DNA from: Methylophaga sp.
GTDB taxonomy: Bacteria > Pseudomonadota > Gammaproteobacteria > Nitrosococcales > Methylophagaceae
DNA: 36,199 nt
Assembly: GCA_030148085.1 (NCBI GenBank)
Contig: JASBUF010000034.1
Span: 1 to 36,199, forward strand
Direction: 5' to 3'
This document shows, in pieces, positions 10,954 to 22,780 of the stretch. The position numbers and the translations under genes are program-made. The notes under the pieces are model-generated. The model searched no databases and had not been told where the DNA came from. It was given only the letters and a program-made list of their open reading frames with translations. Position 1 is the first letter of the stretch. Each line of letters starts with the position of its first letter.

Positions 10954-11661
10954 ATGAAACTGAGTAAGATTTCAGCCCTTTGCTTTGCAGCAACTACTTT
11001 GTTTGCCGCTTCATCAGCAATGGCATGGGAAAGTGAAGACGGCGTGCATTCTACTAGTGCCAGTGTCGCGCTTTCTTCTGAATATGTATGGCGTGGTATT
11101 TCACAAACTGACGAAGATCCAGCTATCTCAGGTAGCTTCGACTATGCACACAGCAGCGGTTTCTATGCTGGCACATGGGCATCAAACGTAGATTACGGTG
11201 ATGATGCTAGTGCTGAAATCGATATCTACGCAGGTTTCTCTGGAGAATTCGGTGAATCAGGCATTGGCTATGATGTTGGTGTTCTGCGTTACATCTTCCC
11301 TGGTGAAGATTACAACTTCAACGAAGTATTCGGCTCTTTGAGCTACAGCATCTTCTCTCTGGGCGTAGCCCACTCTAGCGATGCACTGGGTAGCGGTGAA
11401 GACGGTACCTACTACTCACTGGATGCTGGTTACGACCTGCCTATGGGCTTTGCTCTGGCCGGTGGTGTTGGTTACTACGATCTCGAAGAAGATGCCTTCG
11501 GTGAAGACGGTTACACCAACTATTACGTTGGCGTTTCAAAAGAATTCGCTGGCTTCGGCTTTGATATCACCTACACTGATACCGACAGCGATGCTGAAGA
11601 TATCTTCGGTGATGATCTGTCAGATGGTCGCTTTATCTTCACCATCTCTAAATCACTGTAA
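10954..11661 (+). CDS. TorF family putative porin (TIGR02001 / Gcw_chp)
   Basis: This 235-residue protein has a Sec signal peptide (about residues 1-24, cleaved after AMA) and then a series of short amphipathic strands rich in Gly, Tyr, Asp and Ser, ending in the aromatic/hydrophobic-type C-terminus FIFTISKSL, as in outer-membrane beta-barrels. The SSEYVWRGISQTD segment near residues 41-53 is the hallmark of the TIGR02001 family. The mature protein is very acidic, with many Asp and Glu in predicted loops, which would favour cations. It is the first gene behind the sigma-54 promoter and precedes glnK-amtB, so a role in passage of a nitrogen compound across the outer membrane is likely but inferred. 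Substrate is unknown. Confidence 0.85.
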   Translation: MKLSKISALCFAATTLFAASSAMAWESEDGVHSTSASVALSSEYVWRGISQTDEDPAISGSFDYAHSSGFYAGTWASNVDYGDDASAEIDIYAGFSGEFGESGIGYDVGVLRYIFPGEDYNFNEVFGSLSYSIFSLGVAHSSDALGSGEDGTYYSLDAGYDLPMGFALAGGVGYYDLEEDAFGEDGYTNYYVGVSKEFAGFGFDITYTDTDSDAEDIFGDDLSDGRFIFTISKSL

Positions 11662-12063
<402 letters not shown>

Positions 12064-12081
12064 GCTTGAGGAGTAGATAAT

Positions 12082-13320
12082 ATGGAAAATGAAATCTTCC
12101 AACTCCAATATGCATTGGACACTTTCTACTTCCTGGTAAGTGGTGCCTTTGTTATGTGGATGGCGGCCGGTTTTGCCATGCTTGAAGCTGGTCTGGTCCG
12201 CGCGAAAAATACAACTGAAATCTTAACCAAGAACGTGATGCTTTACGCCATTGCGTGTACTGCTTATCTGGTTGTTGGTTACGACATCATGTACGGCGGT
12301 GGTCTGTTCCTTGATGGAATCGTTGGTGACGGCGTGACCGGTGCAGCTGAGCCTGCTACCTACGCACCTTCTGCTGACTTCTTCTTCCAAGCAGTGTTCG
12401 TAGCAGCAACGATGTCTATCGTTTCTGGTGCCGTTGCTGAGCGTATGAAATTATGGTCATTCGCGGCATTTGCTGTCGTGATGACAGCGTTCATCTACCC
12501 ATTAGAAGGCTCTTGGACCTGGGGTGGTAACGATGTATTTGGTCTGTACAACCTTGGCGACTTGGGTTTCTCTGACTTCGCTGGCTCTGGTATCGTTCAC
12601 ATGGCTGGTGCTGCCGCAGCATTAGCAGGTGTCATTCTGGTTGGTGCACGTAAAGGCAAATACGGTCCTAACGGTGAAATTCACCCAATTCCGGGCGCGA
12701 ATCTGCCATTAGCAACAATCGGTACCTTCATCCTGTGGATGGGTTGGTTCGGCTTCAACGGCGGTTCTGTTCTGGCTACAGCATCTGTAGAAAGCGCAAA
12801 CGCGGTCGCGGTTGTATTCATGAACACTAACGCTGCTGCTGTAGGTGGTGTTTTAGCAGCCTTGATTGTCGCACGACTGATGTTTGGTAAAGCTGACCTG
12901 ACAATGATCCTGAACGGCGCGTTGGCTGGTCTGGTTGCCATTACAGCAGGTCCTGATACACCAACACCATTGATGGCTACCATCATCGGTGCAATCGGTG
13001 GTGTCATCGTTGTGTTCTCAATTGTCCTGCTGGATAAATTGAAACTTGATGATCCCGTTGGTGCAATCTCTGTGCATGGTACCGTTGGTCTGTGGGGTCT
13101 GTTCGCAGTACCTTTGACTAACGACGGTGCTAGCTTCACTGGCCAGTTGGCTGGTGCAGCAACCATCTTCGTCTGGGTGTTTGTTGCCAGCTTCATTGTC
13201 TGGTCTATCCTGAAAGTGGTCATGGGTCTCCGTGTCACTGAAGAAGAAGAGTATGAAGGTGTTGACTACGTGGAATGCGGTATGGAAGCGTACCCAGAAT
13301 TCACCAACACTGGTAAGTAA
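12082..13320 (+). CDS. amtB: Ammonium transporter
   Basis: AmtB conducts ammonium across the inner membrane as a trimer. The 412 residues form about eleven membrane helices. The pore twin histidines are His173 (SGIVHMAG) and His332 (ISVHGTVG), and the segment FVAATMSIVSGAVAERM is typical. The cytoplasmic tail (LRVTEEEEYEGVDYVECGMEAY) is the conserved docking region that responds to GlnK. The N-terminus begins directly with the first helix and lacks the cleaved signal of E. coli AmtB. GAGGAG precedes the ATG, 18 nt after the glnK stop. Confidence 0.97.
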   Translation: MENEIFQLQYALDTFYFLVSGAFVMWMAAGFAMLEAGLVRAKNTTEILTKNVMLYAIACTAYLVVGYDIMYGGGLFLDGIVGDGVTGAAEPATYAPSADFFFQAVFVAATMSIVSGAVAERMKLWSFAAFAVVMTAFIYPLEGSWTWGGNDVFGLYNLGDLGFSDFAGSGIVHMAGAAAALAGVILVGARKGKYGPNGEIHPIPGANLPLATIGTFILWMGWFGFNGGSVLATASVESANAVAVVFMNTNAAAVGGVLAALIVARLMFGKADLTMILNGALAGLVAITAGPDTPTPLMATIIGAIGGVIVVFSIVLLDKLKLDDPVGAISVHGTVGLWGLFAVPLTNDGASFTGQLAGAATIFVWVFVASFIVWSILKVVMGLRVTEEEEYEGVDYVECGMEAYPEFTNTGK

Positions 13321-13340
13321 TCGCGAGTCATACTCCGAGA

Positions 13341-13376
13341 AAGGGGGGCCAGGTTTCGACCTGTCCCTCTTTTTTT
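13341..13376 (+). terminator. Terminator of the torF-glnK-amtB operon
   Basis: A GC-rich hairpin capped by a TTCG loop (CCAGGT / ACCTG arms, extended by G-C pairs with one mismatch) ends in a run of eight or nine T residues. It lies 21 nt after the amtB stop and faces the hemE terminator on the other strand. Confidence 0.88.
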
Positions 13377-13386
13377 ATGTCTGAAA

Positions 13387-13415
13387 GAAAAACCCGTGAC
13401 AGGACTGTCACGAGT
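13387..13415 (-). terminator. Terminator of hemE
   Basis: Read on the minus strand, an 11-bp stem (ACTCGTGACAG with CTGTCACGGGT, one G-T pair) with a very tight loop is followed by TTTTTC. It starts 9 nt after the hemE stop. Confidence 0.88.
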
Positions 13416-13423
13416 TATTTGAA

Positions 13424-14491
13424 TTAGTCTTGGTGGTACTGCGCGCTGTGCTGATGAACTGCGTCGACCAGACGTCTCATATTCTCTGGATCCACACTTG
13501 GATGAATACCATGGCCCAGATTAAATACATGGCCAGTGCCCTTGCCGTAAGCCGCCAGAATGCTGGCTACTTCCTGCTCCACGCGATCACCTGATGCATA
13601 CAGTACGCAAGGGTCCATATTGCCCTGAAGAGCAACCTTGTCACCCACACGCTGGCGCGCATTGGCAATATCGGTTGTCCAATCCAGACCCACGGCATTA
13701 ACGCCGGTTTCTGCCATCCACTCCAGCCACTGACCACCGCCCTTGGTGAACAAGGTAACAGGTACATCACGGCCATCAGCGTGACGTTGTAAACCTGCCA
13801 CGATCTTTTCCATATAGGCCAAGGAGAACTGACGGTAATTATCTGGGCTTAAACTGCCGCCCCAGGTATCAAATAACATGATTGCCTGTGCACCGGCATT
13901 GATTTGGGCATTCAGATACGCCGTCACCGAATCAGCCAGTACATTGAGCAAGGCATGCATCTGCTCGGGGGCATCAAACATCATGCCTTTGACTTTGGCA
14001 AAGTCTTTACTGGAACCACCCTCAACCATATAACAGGCCAAGGTCCAAGGACTGCCACTGAAACCAATCAACGGCACTTTGCCATCAATTTCTCGACGTG
14101 TCAGACGAATTGCATCCATCACATAGCCTAGACTGTCTTCCATATCGGGCACAGTAAGATTACGGATATCGGCAGCGCTTTGAATGGTGTTTTTAAATTT
14201 AGGGCCTTCACCACTCACAAAATACAGACCCAGCCCCATCGCATCGGGTACGGTCAGAATGTCTGAAAAGATAATGGCGGCGTCGAGATCATAACGACGC
14301 AACGGTTGTAGCGTAACTTCACAGGCCAATTCTGGCGTGCTGCACAAGGTCATAAAGTCACCGGCTTTTTGCCTTACCTCACGGTACTCTGGCAAATACC
14401 TACCGGCCTGACGCATCACCCAGACAGGGGTGCGATCCACAGATTGTTTGAGCAAAGCCCGTAAATATCGATCGTTTTTCAGTTCAGCCAC
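13424..14491 (-). CDS. hemE: Uroporphyrinogen decarboxylase
   Basis: HemE converts uroporphyrinogen III to coproporphyrinogen III in cytosolic haem synthesis by removing four carboxylates. The 355 residues match the family. The N-terminal signature [16 protein letters not shown] is present, as are the active-site Asp in [10 protein letters not shown] and the second signature [16 protein letters not shown]. The start is GTG ([10 protein letters not shown]); no in-frame ATG precedes the conserved part. Only a weak GGGA ribosome site is seen. It follows gltD on the same strand, behind a terminator. Confidence 0.97.
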   Translation of the reverse strand: MAELKNDRYLRALLKQSVDRTPVWVMRQAGRYLPEYREVRQKAGDFMTLCSTPELACEVTLQPLRRYDLDAAIIFSDILTVPDAMGLGLYFVSGEGPKFKNTIQSAADIRNLTVPDMEDSLGYVMDAIRLTRREIDGKVPLIGFSGSPWTLACYMVEGGSSKDFAKVKGMMFDAPEQMHALLNVLADSVTAYLNAQINAGAQAIMLFDTWGGSLSPDNYRQFSLAYMEKIVAGLQRHADGRDVPVTLFTKGGGQWLEWMAETGVNAVGLDWTTDIANARQRVGDKVALQGNMDPCVLYASGDRVEQEVASILAAYGKGTGHVFNLGHGIHPSVDPENMRRLVDAVHQHSAQYHQD

Positions 14492-14512
14492 GCTGGAGTC
14501 CCGCTGTTAGCT

Positions 14513-14565
14513 ACAAAAAAGGCTTGATCATACAGGAATGAGTTTCCTGAGATGAACAAGCCTTT
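14513..14565 (-). terminator. Terminator of gltBD
   Basis: On the minus strand AAAGGCTTG and CAAGCCTTT form a 9-bp outer stem, with an inner hairpin CAGGAA / TTCCTG, followed by TTTTTTG. It lies 23 nt after the gltD stop and ends only about 20 nt before the hemE start codon. Confidence 0.82.
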
Positions 14566-14588
14566 AGTGTCTTGATTAAAGCTTAAGT

Positions 14589-16019
<1,431 letters not shown>

Positions 16020-19000
16020 TTAAGCTGCTTTTGTGGCCAGTTTCAACAGACCATCCATTGCAGCCGCTTTCGGTTTGACCATCCAGAATTCTTTCAGACG
16101 TTGCTCGAACGCATCCAGAATCTGATGTCCCCAGACACTGCCGGTTTCACGGACATGATCTTCAATCATGCCTTTGAGGAACAGCGCCAGTTCAGACATC
16201 TCAGCGGTGTCAATTTTCACCAGTTCAACCAGTTCGTCGTTGTAACGCTCAGCAAAGCTGTTATCGCTATCCAGAACGAAGGCCAGACCACCTGTCATAC
16301 CAGCACCGAAGTTCAGACCGGTTTCACCGAGAACAGTCACGATACCGCCAGTCATGTATTCACAACCATGATCACCGACGCCTTCAACGACAGTACTTGC
16401 ACCTGAATTACGTACGGCGAAACGTTCACCGGCACGACCCGCAGCATACAAGTGACCACCGGTTGCACCATACAGACAGGTGTTACCGAGAATGCTGGCT
16501 TCGTTAGTTTCAAATTCACTTTCCGGTGACGGATATACGACCAGTTTACCGGCTGCCATACTCTTACCAACGTAGTCGTTGGCATCACCTTCCAGGTACA
16601 TTTCCAGACCACCGGCATTGAACACGCCGAAGCTCTGGCCAGCAGAACCTTTCAGACGCAGACGAATCGGTTTATCTGACATGCCGTAGTTACCGTGAAC
16701 CTTGGCAATTTCACCCGACAGGCGAGCACCAATCGAACGGTTGATGTTGCGAACATCGTAACTGAACTCACCACCGGTTTTGCTGATGATCGTTTGTTTG
16801 ATGTCGGCCACCATCTGCTCAGCCAGTTCACCTTTGTCATAAGGCTCGTTCTTTGGCTCAACGCAGAATTTTGGTTTATCGGCAGGTACCCCGGCATCAG
16901 ACAGCAGTGGCGTCAGATCCAGTTTTTGCTGTTTGCTGGTTTCACCCGGCAGCAACTCCAACAAGTCGGTACGACCGATCAGGTCCTGCAAGCTAGCAAC
17001 ACCTAATGCTGCCAACCATTCCTGGGTTTCACGGGCAACGAACTGGAAGTAATTCATGACCATTTGCGGCAGACCGATAAAGTGCTGCGTACGCAGTTTT
17101 TCATTTTGAGTTGCAACACCGGTTGCACAGTTATTCAGGTGACAAATACGCAGGTATTTACAACCCAGCGCGACCATTGGGCCAGTACCAAAGCCGAAGC
17201 TTTCCGCCCCCAGGATCGCCGCTTTAACCACATCCAGACCAGTTTTCAGACCACCGTCAGTTTGCAGGCGAACTTTGTCACGCAAGTCGTTGGCACGCAG
17301 CGTTTGGTGCGCTTCAGACAGACCAAGTTCCCATGGACCGCCAGCATATTTGACCGAAGTCAGTGGGCTTGCACCGGTACCACCATCGTAACCAGAGATA
17401 GTAATCAGATCGGCGTACGCTTTCGCAACACCCGCAGCAACCGTACCAACACCAGCTTGTGATACCAGTTTCACGGATACCAGAGCTTCAGGATTAACCT
17501 GTTTCAAATCGAAGATCAGCTGAGCCAGATCTTCAATCGAGTAGATATCGTGATGTGGTGGGGGCGAAATCAATGTTACGCCCGGTACTGAATGACGCAG
17601 GCTGGCAATCATCTGATTGACTTTATTGCCCGGCAACTGTCCACCCTCGCCCGGTTTTGCACCTTGAGCGACTTTGATCTGCAGTACCTCCGCATTGACC
17701 AGATAATGGGGTGTGACACCAAAACGACCAGAAGCGATCTGTTTAATTTTAGATACGCGCTCGTTGCCAAAACGATCAGGATCTTCACCACCCTCACCGG
17801 AGTTTGAACGACCGCCCAGACGGTTCATGGCAATCGCCAGTGCTTCATGCGCTTCTGGTGACAAAGCACCCAGCGACATACCGGCACTGTCGAAACGTTT
17901 CAGAATTTCGCTGACGTCTTCAACTTTGTCCATAGAAAGCGGCTGGTCAGCCAGTTTCACTTTCATCAGGTCACGCAGCACCATTGGCGAACGTTCGTTA
18001 ACCAGTGACGCATAGGCTTTGTAGTCGTCATAGTTACCGCCCTGTACCGCTTTTTGCAGTGTAGCGATAACATCCGGATTGTAGGCATGGTATTCACCAC
18101 CATGGATGAATTTCAGCAGACCACCCTGACCACGTTTCTTACGTTGATTCCACGCTTGTTTGGCCAGTTGCGCATCATCAGCCTGAATTTCTTCAAAACC
18201 AGTACCGCTGACACGGCTAGTTGTTGAGGTAAAGCATTTATTGACGACATCGTCATGCAGACCGACGATTTCGAACAATTGCGCACCACGGTAGCTGGCT
18301 ATGGTTGAAATACCCATTTTCGAGGTGATCTTGAACAGACCTTTGTTGATACCTTTACGGTAACGACGGCACAGTTCAGCACGGTCGATATCTTTGATTT
18401 CGCCGCTGCGAATCATATCGTTCAAAGACGCGTAAGCCAGATATGGGTAAACCGCTGTCGCACCATAACCCAAGAGCACACCGAAGTGATGCGGGTCACG
18501 GGCAGTGGCCGTTTCAATAATCATATTGGCATCGCAGCGCAGACCGGCTTTGATCAGGCGGTGATGCACCGCACCGGTTGCCAGCAAGGCATGGATCGGC
18601 AATTTATCTTGCGCAATATCACGGTCAGACAGTACCAACACCACGGTACCGTTGGCCACCGCTTTTTCAGCTTGATCGCACAACGCGTCAACCGCAGATT
18701 CCAGGCCGATGGCTGGATCGTAGTTCAGAGACAGGGTAACCGCTTCGTATTCATTGTTGTCTTTGCCCATCGCCAGCAATTGACGGAATTGGCTCTCAGA
18801 CAGAACCGGCGATTCGACCACCACACGTTGAGCGTGATCTTCTCCTTCCTCGAACATGTTGCGCTCTTCACCGAAACAGGTTTCCAGCGACATCACAATG
18901 TTTTCACGCAGCGGGTCGATTGGTGGGTTGGTCACCTGCGCAAACTGCTGACGGAAGTAGTCGTATACCGAACGGACATGTTTGGACAGAACCGGAAACG

Positions 19001-20489
19001 GCGTATCGTCGCCCATTGAACCAACGGCTTCCTGACCCACTTCACCGAGAACGCGGATAACCTGATCGCGCTCTTCAAAGGTGATGTTGAACAGTTTTTC
19101 GTAAACCGCGTATTCGTCGCCTTCGATAGTCGGACCGGTTTCATCATCGGCCGCATCGCTCAGGCGTTTCAGGTTGTTATCCAACCATTGACGGTAAGGC
19201 TGGGCTGATTTCAACTTGTTGTCGATGTCTTCCGGCATCAACAGTTCACCGGTTTGGGTATCCACAGCCAGCATTTGACCTGGCTTCAGACGGCCTTTCG
19301 CAACCACATCTTCTGGCTGGTATTTCCACACACCCACTTCTGATGCCAAGGTAATGTGACGATCTTTAGTAATGATGTAACGCGCTGGGCGCAGACCATT
19401 GCGGTCCAGAGAACAGGCAGCGTAACGACCATCTGTCATTACCACACCGGCAGGACCATCCCACGGTTCCATATGCATGGAGTTGTAGTCGTAGAACGCA
19501 CGCAGATCGGCATCAATGGTTGGATCGTTCTGCCATGCTGGCGGAATGACCAGACGCATGGCACGGAACAGATTCACGCCACCAGCCAGCAGCGCTTCCA
19601 GCATGTTATCCATGCTCGAGGAGTCAGAACCGGTTGTACCTACCAACGGACGAATTTCGTCCATGTTCTCAATCAGTGGAGTCGCAAATTTCGCGCCACG
19701 TGCCAAGGCCCAGTTACGGTTACCTTGGATGGTGTTGATTTCACCGTTGTGTGCCAGCATACGGAACGGCTGCGCCAGACGCCATTGCGGCATGGTGTTG
19801 GTTGAGAAGCGTTGGTGGAAGACCACGACAGAGGTAGCCAAACGCTCATCATTCAGATCTTTATAAAACACCGGCAAGTATAACGGCATCACCAAACCTT
19901 TATACGACACCACATGTGATGACAGGCTGGAGATATAGAAATCGCTATCGTTGGTAATCGCTTTTTCTGCCAGACGGCGACCGATGTAGAGTTGACGCTC
20001 AAAGTCGGCTTCACTCATGCCGTCCGCGGCGTTGACGAAGATCTGACGCATGGTTGGCAGAGATTCCATCGCCTGTTTACCACAAGCATTTTCCGGATCA
20101 ACCGGTACATCACGCCAGCCCAGCACTTCCAAGCCTTTCTCGGCCAGCTTCTGGTCGACAATTTTCTGAGCCGCTTGCGCCTTAGTTTCGTCGGTAGACA
20201 AGAACACCATGCCCACTGCATACAGCGGTTTCAGCGCATAGCCGAGTTCTTCGGCGACGGCTTTAAAGAAGCTGTCGGGTTTCTTCAGCAACAGACCACA
20301 ACCGTCACCGGTTTTGCCGTCGGCGCCAATCGCACCACGGTGGGTCAAATTACCCAGAGCCTCAATCGCTGTTTCGACCAACCAGTGGCTAGCCTTGTCA
20401 TCCATTTGGGCGATCAGGCCGAAACCACAGTTGTCCTTCTCAAATTGTGGTCTGTAGAGACCTTGGTTCATTTCTGTTGGCTGACTCAC
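16020..20489 (-). CDS. gltB: Glutamate synthase (NADPH) large subunit
   Basis: GltB makes two glutamates from glutamine and 2-oxoglutarate. The start is uncertain. I prefer the GTG at 20489 ([12 protein letters not shown], 1489 residues) because AAGG lies 8 nt upstream; ATGs at 20504 and 20471 are alternatives. The frame stays open to 20642 but that part contains the promoter. The mature enzyme begins at Cys21 (DNCGFGLIA), the glutaminase nucleophile exposed by removal of the propeptide, so the start choice does not change it. Domains: class II amidotransferase (about 21-430), central domain, FMN synthase domain (about 800-1200) with 3Fe-4S Cys near 1110, 1116 and 1121, and the C-terminal beta-helix. 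Confidence 0.96.
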   Translation of the reverse strand: MSQPTEMNQGLYRPQFEKDNCGFGLIAQMDDKASHWLVETAIEALGNLTHRGAIGADGKTGDGCGLLLKKPDSFFKAVAEELGYALKPLYAVGMVFLSTDETKAQAAQKIVDQKLAEKGLEVLGWRDVPVDPENACGKQAMESLPTMRQIFVNAADGMSEADFERQLYIGRRLAEKAITNDSDFYISSLSSHVVSYKGLVMPLYLPVFYKDLNDERLATSVVVFHQRFSTNTMPQWRLAQPFRMLAHNGEINTIQGNRNWALARGAKFATPLIENMDEIRPLVGTTGSDSSSMDNMLEALLAGGVNLFRAMRLVIPPAWQNDPTIDADLRAFYDYNSMHMEPWDGPAGVVMTDGRYAACSLDRNGLRPARYIITKDRHITLASEVGVWKYQPEDVVAKGRLKPGQMLAVDTQTGELLMPEDIDNKLKSAQPYRQWLDNNLKRLSDAADDETGPTIEGDEYAVYEKLFNITFEERDQVIRVLGEVGQEAVGSMGDDTPFPVLSKHVRSVYDYFRQQFAQVTNPPIDPLRENIVMSLETCFGEERNMFEEGEDHAQRVVVESPVLSESQFRQLLAMGKDNNEYEAVTLSLNYDPAIGLESAVDALCDQAEKAVANGTVVLVLSDRDIAQDKLPIHALLATGAVHHRLIKAGLRCDANMIIETATARDPHHFGVLLGYGATAVYPYLAYASLNDMIRSGEIKDIDRAELCRRYRKGINKGLFKITSKMGISTIASYRGAQLFEIVGLHDDVVNKCFTSTTSRVSGTGFEEIQADDAQLAKQAWNQRKKRGQGGLLKFIHGGEYHAYNPDVIATLQKAVQGGNYDDYKAYASLVNERSPMVLRDLMKVKLADQPLSMDKVEDVSEILKRFDSAGMSLGALSPEAHEALAIAMNRLGGRSNSGEGGEDPDRFGNERVSKIKQIASGRFGVTPHYLVNAEVLQIKVAQGAKPGEGGQLPGNKVNQMIASLRHSVPGVTLISPPPHHDIYSIEDLAQLIFDLKQVNPEALVSVKLVSQAGVGTVAAGVAKAYADLITISGYDGGTGASPLTSVKYAGGPWELGLSEAHQTLRANDLRDKVRLQTDGGLKTGLDVVKAAILGAESFGFGTGPMVALGCKYLRICHLNNCATGVATQNEKLRTQHFIGLPQMVMNYFQFVARETQEWLAALGVASLQDLIGRTDLLELLPGETSKQQKLDLTPLLSDAGVPADKPKFCVEPKNEPYDKGELAEQMVADIKQTIISKTGGEFSYDVRNINRSIGARLSGEIAKVHGNYGMSDKPIRLRLKGSAGQSFGVFNAGGLEMYLEGDANDYVGKSMAAGKLVVYPSPESEFETNEASILGNTCLYGATGGHLYAAGRAGERFAVRNSGASTVVEGVGDHGCEYMTGGIVTVLGETGLNFGAGMTGGLAFVLDSDNSFAERYNDELVELVKIDTAEMSELALFLKGMIEDHVRETGSVWGHQILDAFEQRLKEFWMVKPKAAAMDGLLKLATKAA

Positions 20490-20529
20490 GTCACATACCT
20501 TCATCTTAGTTAGCGCCGTCACTGCTCCC

Positions 20530-20547
20530 CCGGCGGAAATCCGTCGG
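20530..20547 (-). promoter_or_regulatory. Hairpin in the gltB leader
   Basis: The minus-strand leader between the gltB promoter and start contains CCGACGGA-TT-TCCGCCGG, a seven-pair stem with one A-C mismatch. No T run follows, so it is not a terminator. It lies 26-60 nt before the candidate starts and could affect mRNA stability or translation. Role unknown. Confidence 0.4.
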
Positions 20548-20604
20548 TATTGTCGGTTGCGTCGACGAGGGGCCTGGACCAAATTACGGCAGAAAGGATC
20601 GACT

Positions 20605-20633
20605 ATTATAGCGATCAGTGCTGCCCCGTTCAA
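20605..20633 (-). promoter_or_regulatory. Sigma-70 promoter of gltBD
   Basis: On the minus strand TTGAAC (20633-20628) and a perfect TATAAT (20610-20605) are 17 bp apart. Transcription would start near 20598, giving a leader of about 95-125 nt depending on the gltB start. This promoter sits inside the upstream extension of the gltB open frame and shows that extension is not translated. Confidence 0.8.
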
Positions 20634-20673
20634 TTCTTCCATTATCTGATTGGACTGAATCCGCAGAGCTAAA

Positions 20674-20703
20674 TTTTCCTATTTTCAATAAAATAGCTAA
20701 AAT
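20674..20703 (+). promoter_or_regulatory. Candidate purE promoter with internal dyad
   Basis: A -10-like TAAAAT (20698-20703) has a weak -35 candidate TTTTCC 18 bp upstream. The spacer holds a perfect 7-bp inverted repeat, CTATTTT-CAAT-AAAATAG (20679-20696), which could be an operator. It does not resemble the E. coli PurR box. Weak evidence. Confidence 0.3.
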
Positions 20704-20736
20704 GCACTGTTTTTCGATTCAAGCAATGGAACGATC

Positions 20737-21228
20737 ATGGAAAAACCACTAGTCGGTGTGGTGATGGGCAGCAACAGTGACTGGCCCGTCATGGAAAAAG
20801 CGGTCGAACAACTGGAAGCTTTTGGCATTCCTTACGAAGCCAAAGTCGTATCCGCACATCGCACCCCGGACTTACTGACCGAGTATGCCGAAACGGCTCA
20901 GGCTCGTGGTCTGGCCTGCATCATTGCCGGTGCCGGTGGTGCCGCGCACTTACCAGGCATGCTGGCTGCCGGAACAACCGTTCCCGTTCTTGGCGTTCCC
21001 GTCCCATCAAAGTACCTTAAAGGACAGGACTCCCTGCTTTCCATTGTCCAGATGCCCAAAGGCATTCCCGTCGCGACCTTTGCGATCGGTGAAGCAGGCG
21101 CTGCCAATGCGGCTTTATTCGCAATTGCCCAGCTTGCCGTTAATGATAAAACGCTGAGCGAAAAACTGGAACAGTTTCGTAAGGCCCAGCACCAGAAAGT
21201 GCTGGAGATGACGCTTCCACCACGATAA
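20737..21228 (+). CDS. purE: N5-carboxyaminoimidazole ribonucleotide mutase
   Basis: PurE (class I) converts N5-CAIR to CAIR in de novo purine synthesis. The 163 residues contain the nucleotide-site segment [11 protein letters not shown] (about 9-19), the catalytic-His region VSAHRTPD (about 43-50), and [13 protein letters not shown]. It is divergent from gltB and precedes purK, its usual partner, after 96 nt. That gap contains a CCGCCG / CGGCGG inverted repeat (21280-21285 and 21297-21302) without a T run. Confidence 0.97.
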   Translation: MEKPLVGVVMGSNSDWPVMEKAVEQLEAFGIPYEAKVVSAHRTPDLLTEYAETAQARGLACIIAGAGGAAHLPGMLAAGTTVPVLGVPVPSKYLKGQDSLLSIVQMPKGIPVATFAIGEAGAANAALFAIAQLAVNDKTLSEKLEQFRKAQHQKVLEMTLPPR

Positions 21229-21324
21229 GACCCGTTAACAGGCCTTACCCGAGGTGAGACCTGAATCAGAATTCAACAACCGCCGGCAGACCACGTCGGC
21301 GGCGTTCGTTTGCAAGAGGTTGAT

Positions 21325-22464
21325 ATGAACTCACAGATTTTACCCGGTGCAACCTTAGGTATGCTTGGTGGCGGTCAGCTTGGCCGCATGTTTACCGTTG
21401 CAGCCCAGACCATGGGCTACAAAGTCGTGGTACTCGACCCTGACACCAATAGCCCCGCTGGCATCATTGCCGACCAGCATATTTGTGCCGCTTATGATGA
21501 CCAACAAGCACTCAGCGAAATGGCTGACTTGTGCGCGGCAGTAACTACCGAGTTTGAAAATATTCCCGCCCAGACGCTGGCATTTCTGGAGCAGAAAACC
21601 ACCGTGCGCCCTTCATCCAAGGCGCTGGCGCAAACGCAGAACCGCAATGTTGAAAAGCAATTTATTGCTTCACTGGGCATCGCCACTGCACCGTTTTTAC
21701 CTATCCGTAGTCGTGATGATATCGCCCAGGCTGACGGCACGATTGGTTTCCCAGCCATACTTAAAGTGGCGACCTTTGGTTACGACGGTAAAGGCCAGGT
21801 ACCTTGCGACAGCCTGGATGATGTATACATAGCCTTTGACGCGCTGGGTGAAAAAGAATGCGTGCTGGAACAACGCATCAAGCTTGATCGTGAAGTCTCG
21901 GTTGTATTGGCGCGTAGTGAAACGGGCAGCGTCACTAACTTCCCCGTCGCTGAAAACGTTCATATCAACGGTATTCTGCACTCAACCACCGTACCTGCTA
22001 GTGTGTCTTCGGAACAATCAGAAAAAGCCATTCAGATGGCCAATCAAATTGCACAGGGTCTAGGTTATATCGGCACGATGGCTGTCGAATTCTTTGTCTC
22101 TACCGATGGCGACATTATTGCCAATGAGATTGCACCGCGCCCGCACAACTCCGGTCACTACACGCTGGATGCCTGCCGCACCTCACAGTTTGAACAGCAA
22201 GTGCGCATGCTTTGCGGTCTTCCTTCAGGTGATTGCGACTTGGTAACCCCGGTTATCATGATCAATATCCTTGGCGATGTCTGGGGTAACACTCAGCCAA
22301 ACTGGGATAGCTTGCTTACTGAGCCAAACGTCAAACTGCATCTGTACGGCAAACAAGAAGCCCGCGTTGGTCGTAAAATGGGGCACTTCAATGTATTGGC
22401 TGCCGATACTGCCAGTGCTATGGCGCAGGCAGATCGCCTGTTTGATGCCCTGCAAGGCGAGTAA
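21325..22464 (+). CDS. purK: 5-(carboxyamino)imidazole ribonucleotide synthase
   Basis: PurK uses ATP and bicarbonate to carboxylate AIR to N5-CAIR, the substrate of PurE. The 379-residue ATP-grasp protein starts at the ATG at 21325, with AGAGG 6 nt upstream; a TTG five codons earlier is in frame but lies on the ribosome site. The N-terminal LGGGQLGRM (about 15-23), the ATP-grasp segment GFPAILKVATFGYDGKGQ and the metal-site segment ANEIAPRPHNSGH are all present. The stop TAA overlaps the ATG of the next gene. Confidence 0.97.
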   Translation: MNSQILPGATLGMLGGGQLGRMFTVAAQTMGYKVVVLDPDTNSPAGIIADQHICAAYDDQQALSEMADLCAAVTTEFENIPAQTLAFLEQKTTVRPSSKALAQTQNRNVEKQFIASLGIATAPFLPIRSRDDIAQADGTIGFPAILKVATFGYDGKGQVPCDSLDDVYIAFDALGEKECVLEQRIKLDREVSVVLARSETGSVTNFPVAENVHINGILHSTTVPASVSSEQSEKAIQMANQIAQGLGYIGTMAVEFFVSTDGDIIANEIAPRPHNSGHYTLDACRTSQFEQQVRMLCGLPSGDCDLVTPVIMINILGDVWGNTQPNWDSLLTEPNVKLHLYGKQEARVGRKMGHFNVLAADTASAMAQADRLFDALQGE

Positions 22465-22748
22465 TGACAAATCAGGTCACTATTATCTATTGCGGCCAGT
22501 GCCGCTGGCTGCTGCGTGCCAGCTGGATGGCACAGGAACTGTTATCGACGTTTGATACAGAGCTGGAGGAGCTGACCTTGAAACCGGGTACCGGCGGCAT
22601 TTTTGAAGTCTATGCCAATGGTGAGCGGATCTGGTCTCGTAAAGAAGCTGGACGTTTCCCGGAAATTACCGAACTCAAACAAATGGTCAGAGATGCCATT
22701 GCCCCAGAGCGCGATCTCGGCCATAGTGACAAAAAGAAAGATCAATAA
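22464..22748 (+). CDS. SelT/SelW/SelH (Rdx) family thioredoxin-like protein
   Basis: This 94-residue protein has a short beta strand leading to CGQC (Cys10 and Cys13), then a long helix, and the family-type stretch GTGGIFEVYANGERIWSRKEAGRFPEI, in which a GxF-x-V strand precedes a W-x-R loop. These fit the Rdx (SelW-like) fold, a selenoprotein family in which many bacteria, as here, have Cys instead of selenocysteine. It likely acts in thiol redox chemistry; partner and substrate are unknown. Its ATG overlaps the purK stop (TAATG), indicating translational coupling. The C-terminus (about 80-94) is charged and probably disordered. Confidence 0.82.
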   Translation: MTNQVTIIYCGQCRWLLRASWMAQELLSTFDTELEELTLKPGTGGIFEVYANGERIWSRKEAGRFPEITELKQMVRDAIAPERDLGHSDKKKDQ

Positions 22749-22780
22749 AAAAGGCTGACTCTTTCGAATCAGCCTTCTCT
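22749..22780 (-). terminator. Terminator between the purEK unit and topA (possibly bidirectional)
   Basis: AAGGCTGA and TCAGCCTT (22751-22758 and 22769-22776) form an 8-bp stem. On the minus strand it is followed by TTTTTTATT, a good terminator for topA, starting 4 nt after its stop. On the plus strand only CTCTTTATT follows, so it would end the purEK transcript less well. Confidence 0.82.

Noticed and set aside
12681-13238. A 185-codon minus-strand open frame opposite amtB
   Set aside because: Low-complexity, Thr/Pro/Ala-rich translation typical of the complement of membrane-protein codons.
14520-14540. TATGAT as a hemE -10 box
   Set aside because: No acceptable -35 at 16-18 bp and it lies in the terminator hairpin; kept only as a remark in the findings.
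16141-16165. GTTTCACGG sequence resembling half of a parS site
   Set aside because: It lacks the second palindromic half and lies within gltB coding sequence.
18486-20513. Several plus-strand open frames of 149-177 codons opposite gltB
   Set aside because: All are antisense to a highly conserved enzyme with every domain intact; no start signals or domains were seen.
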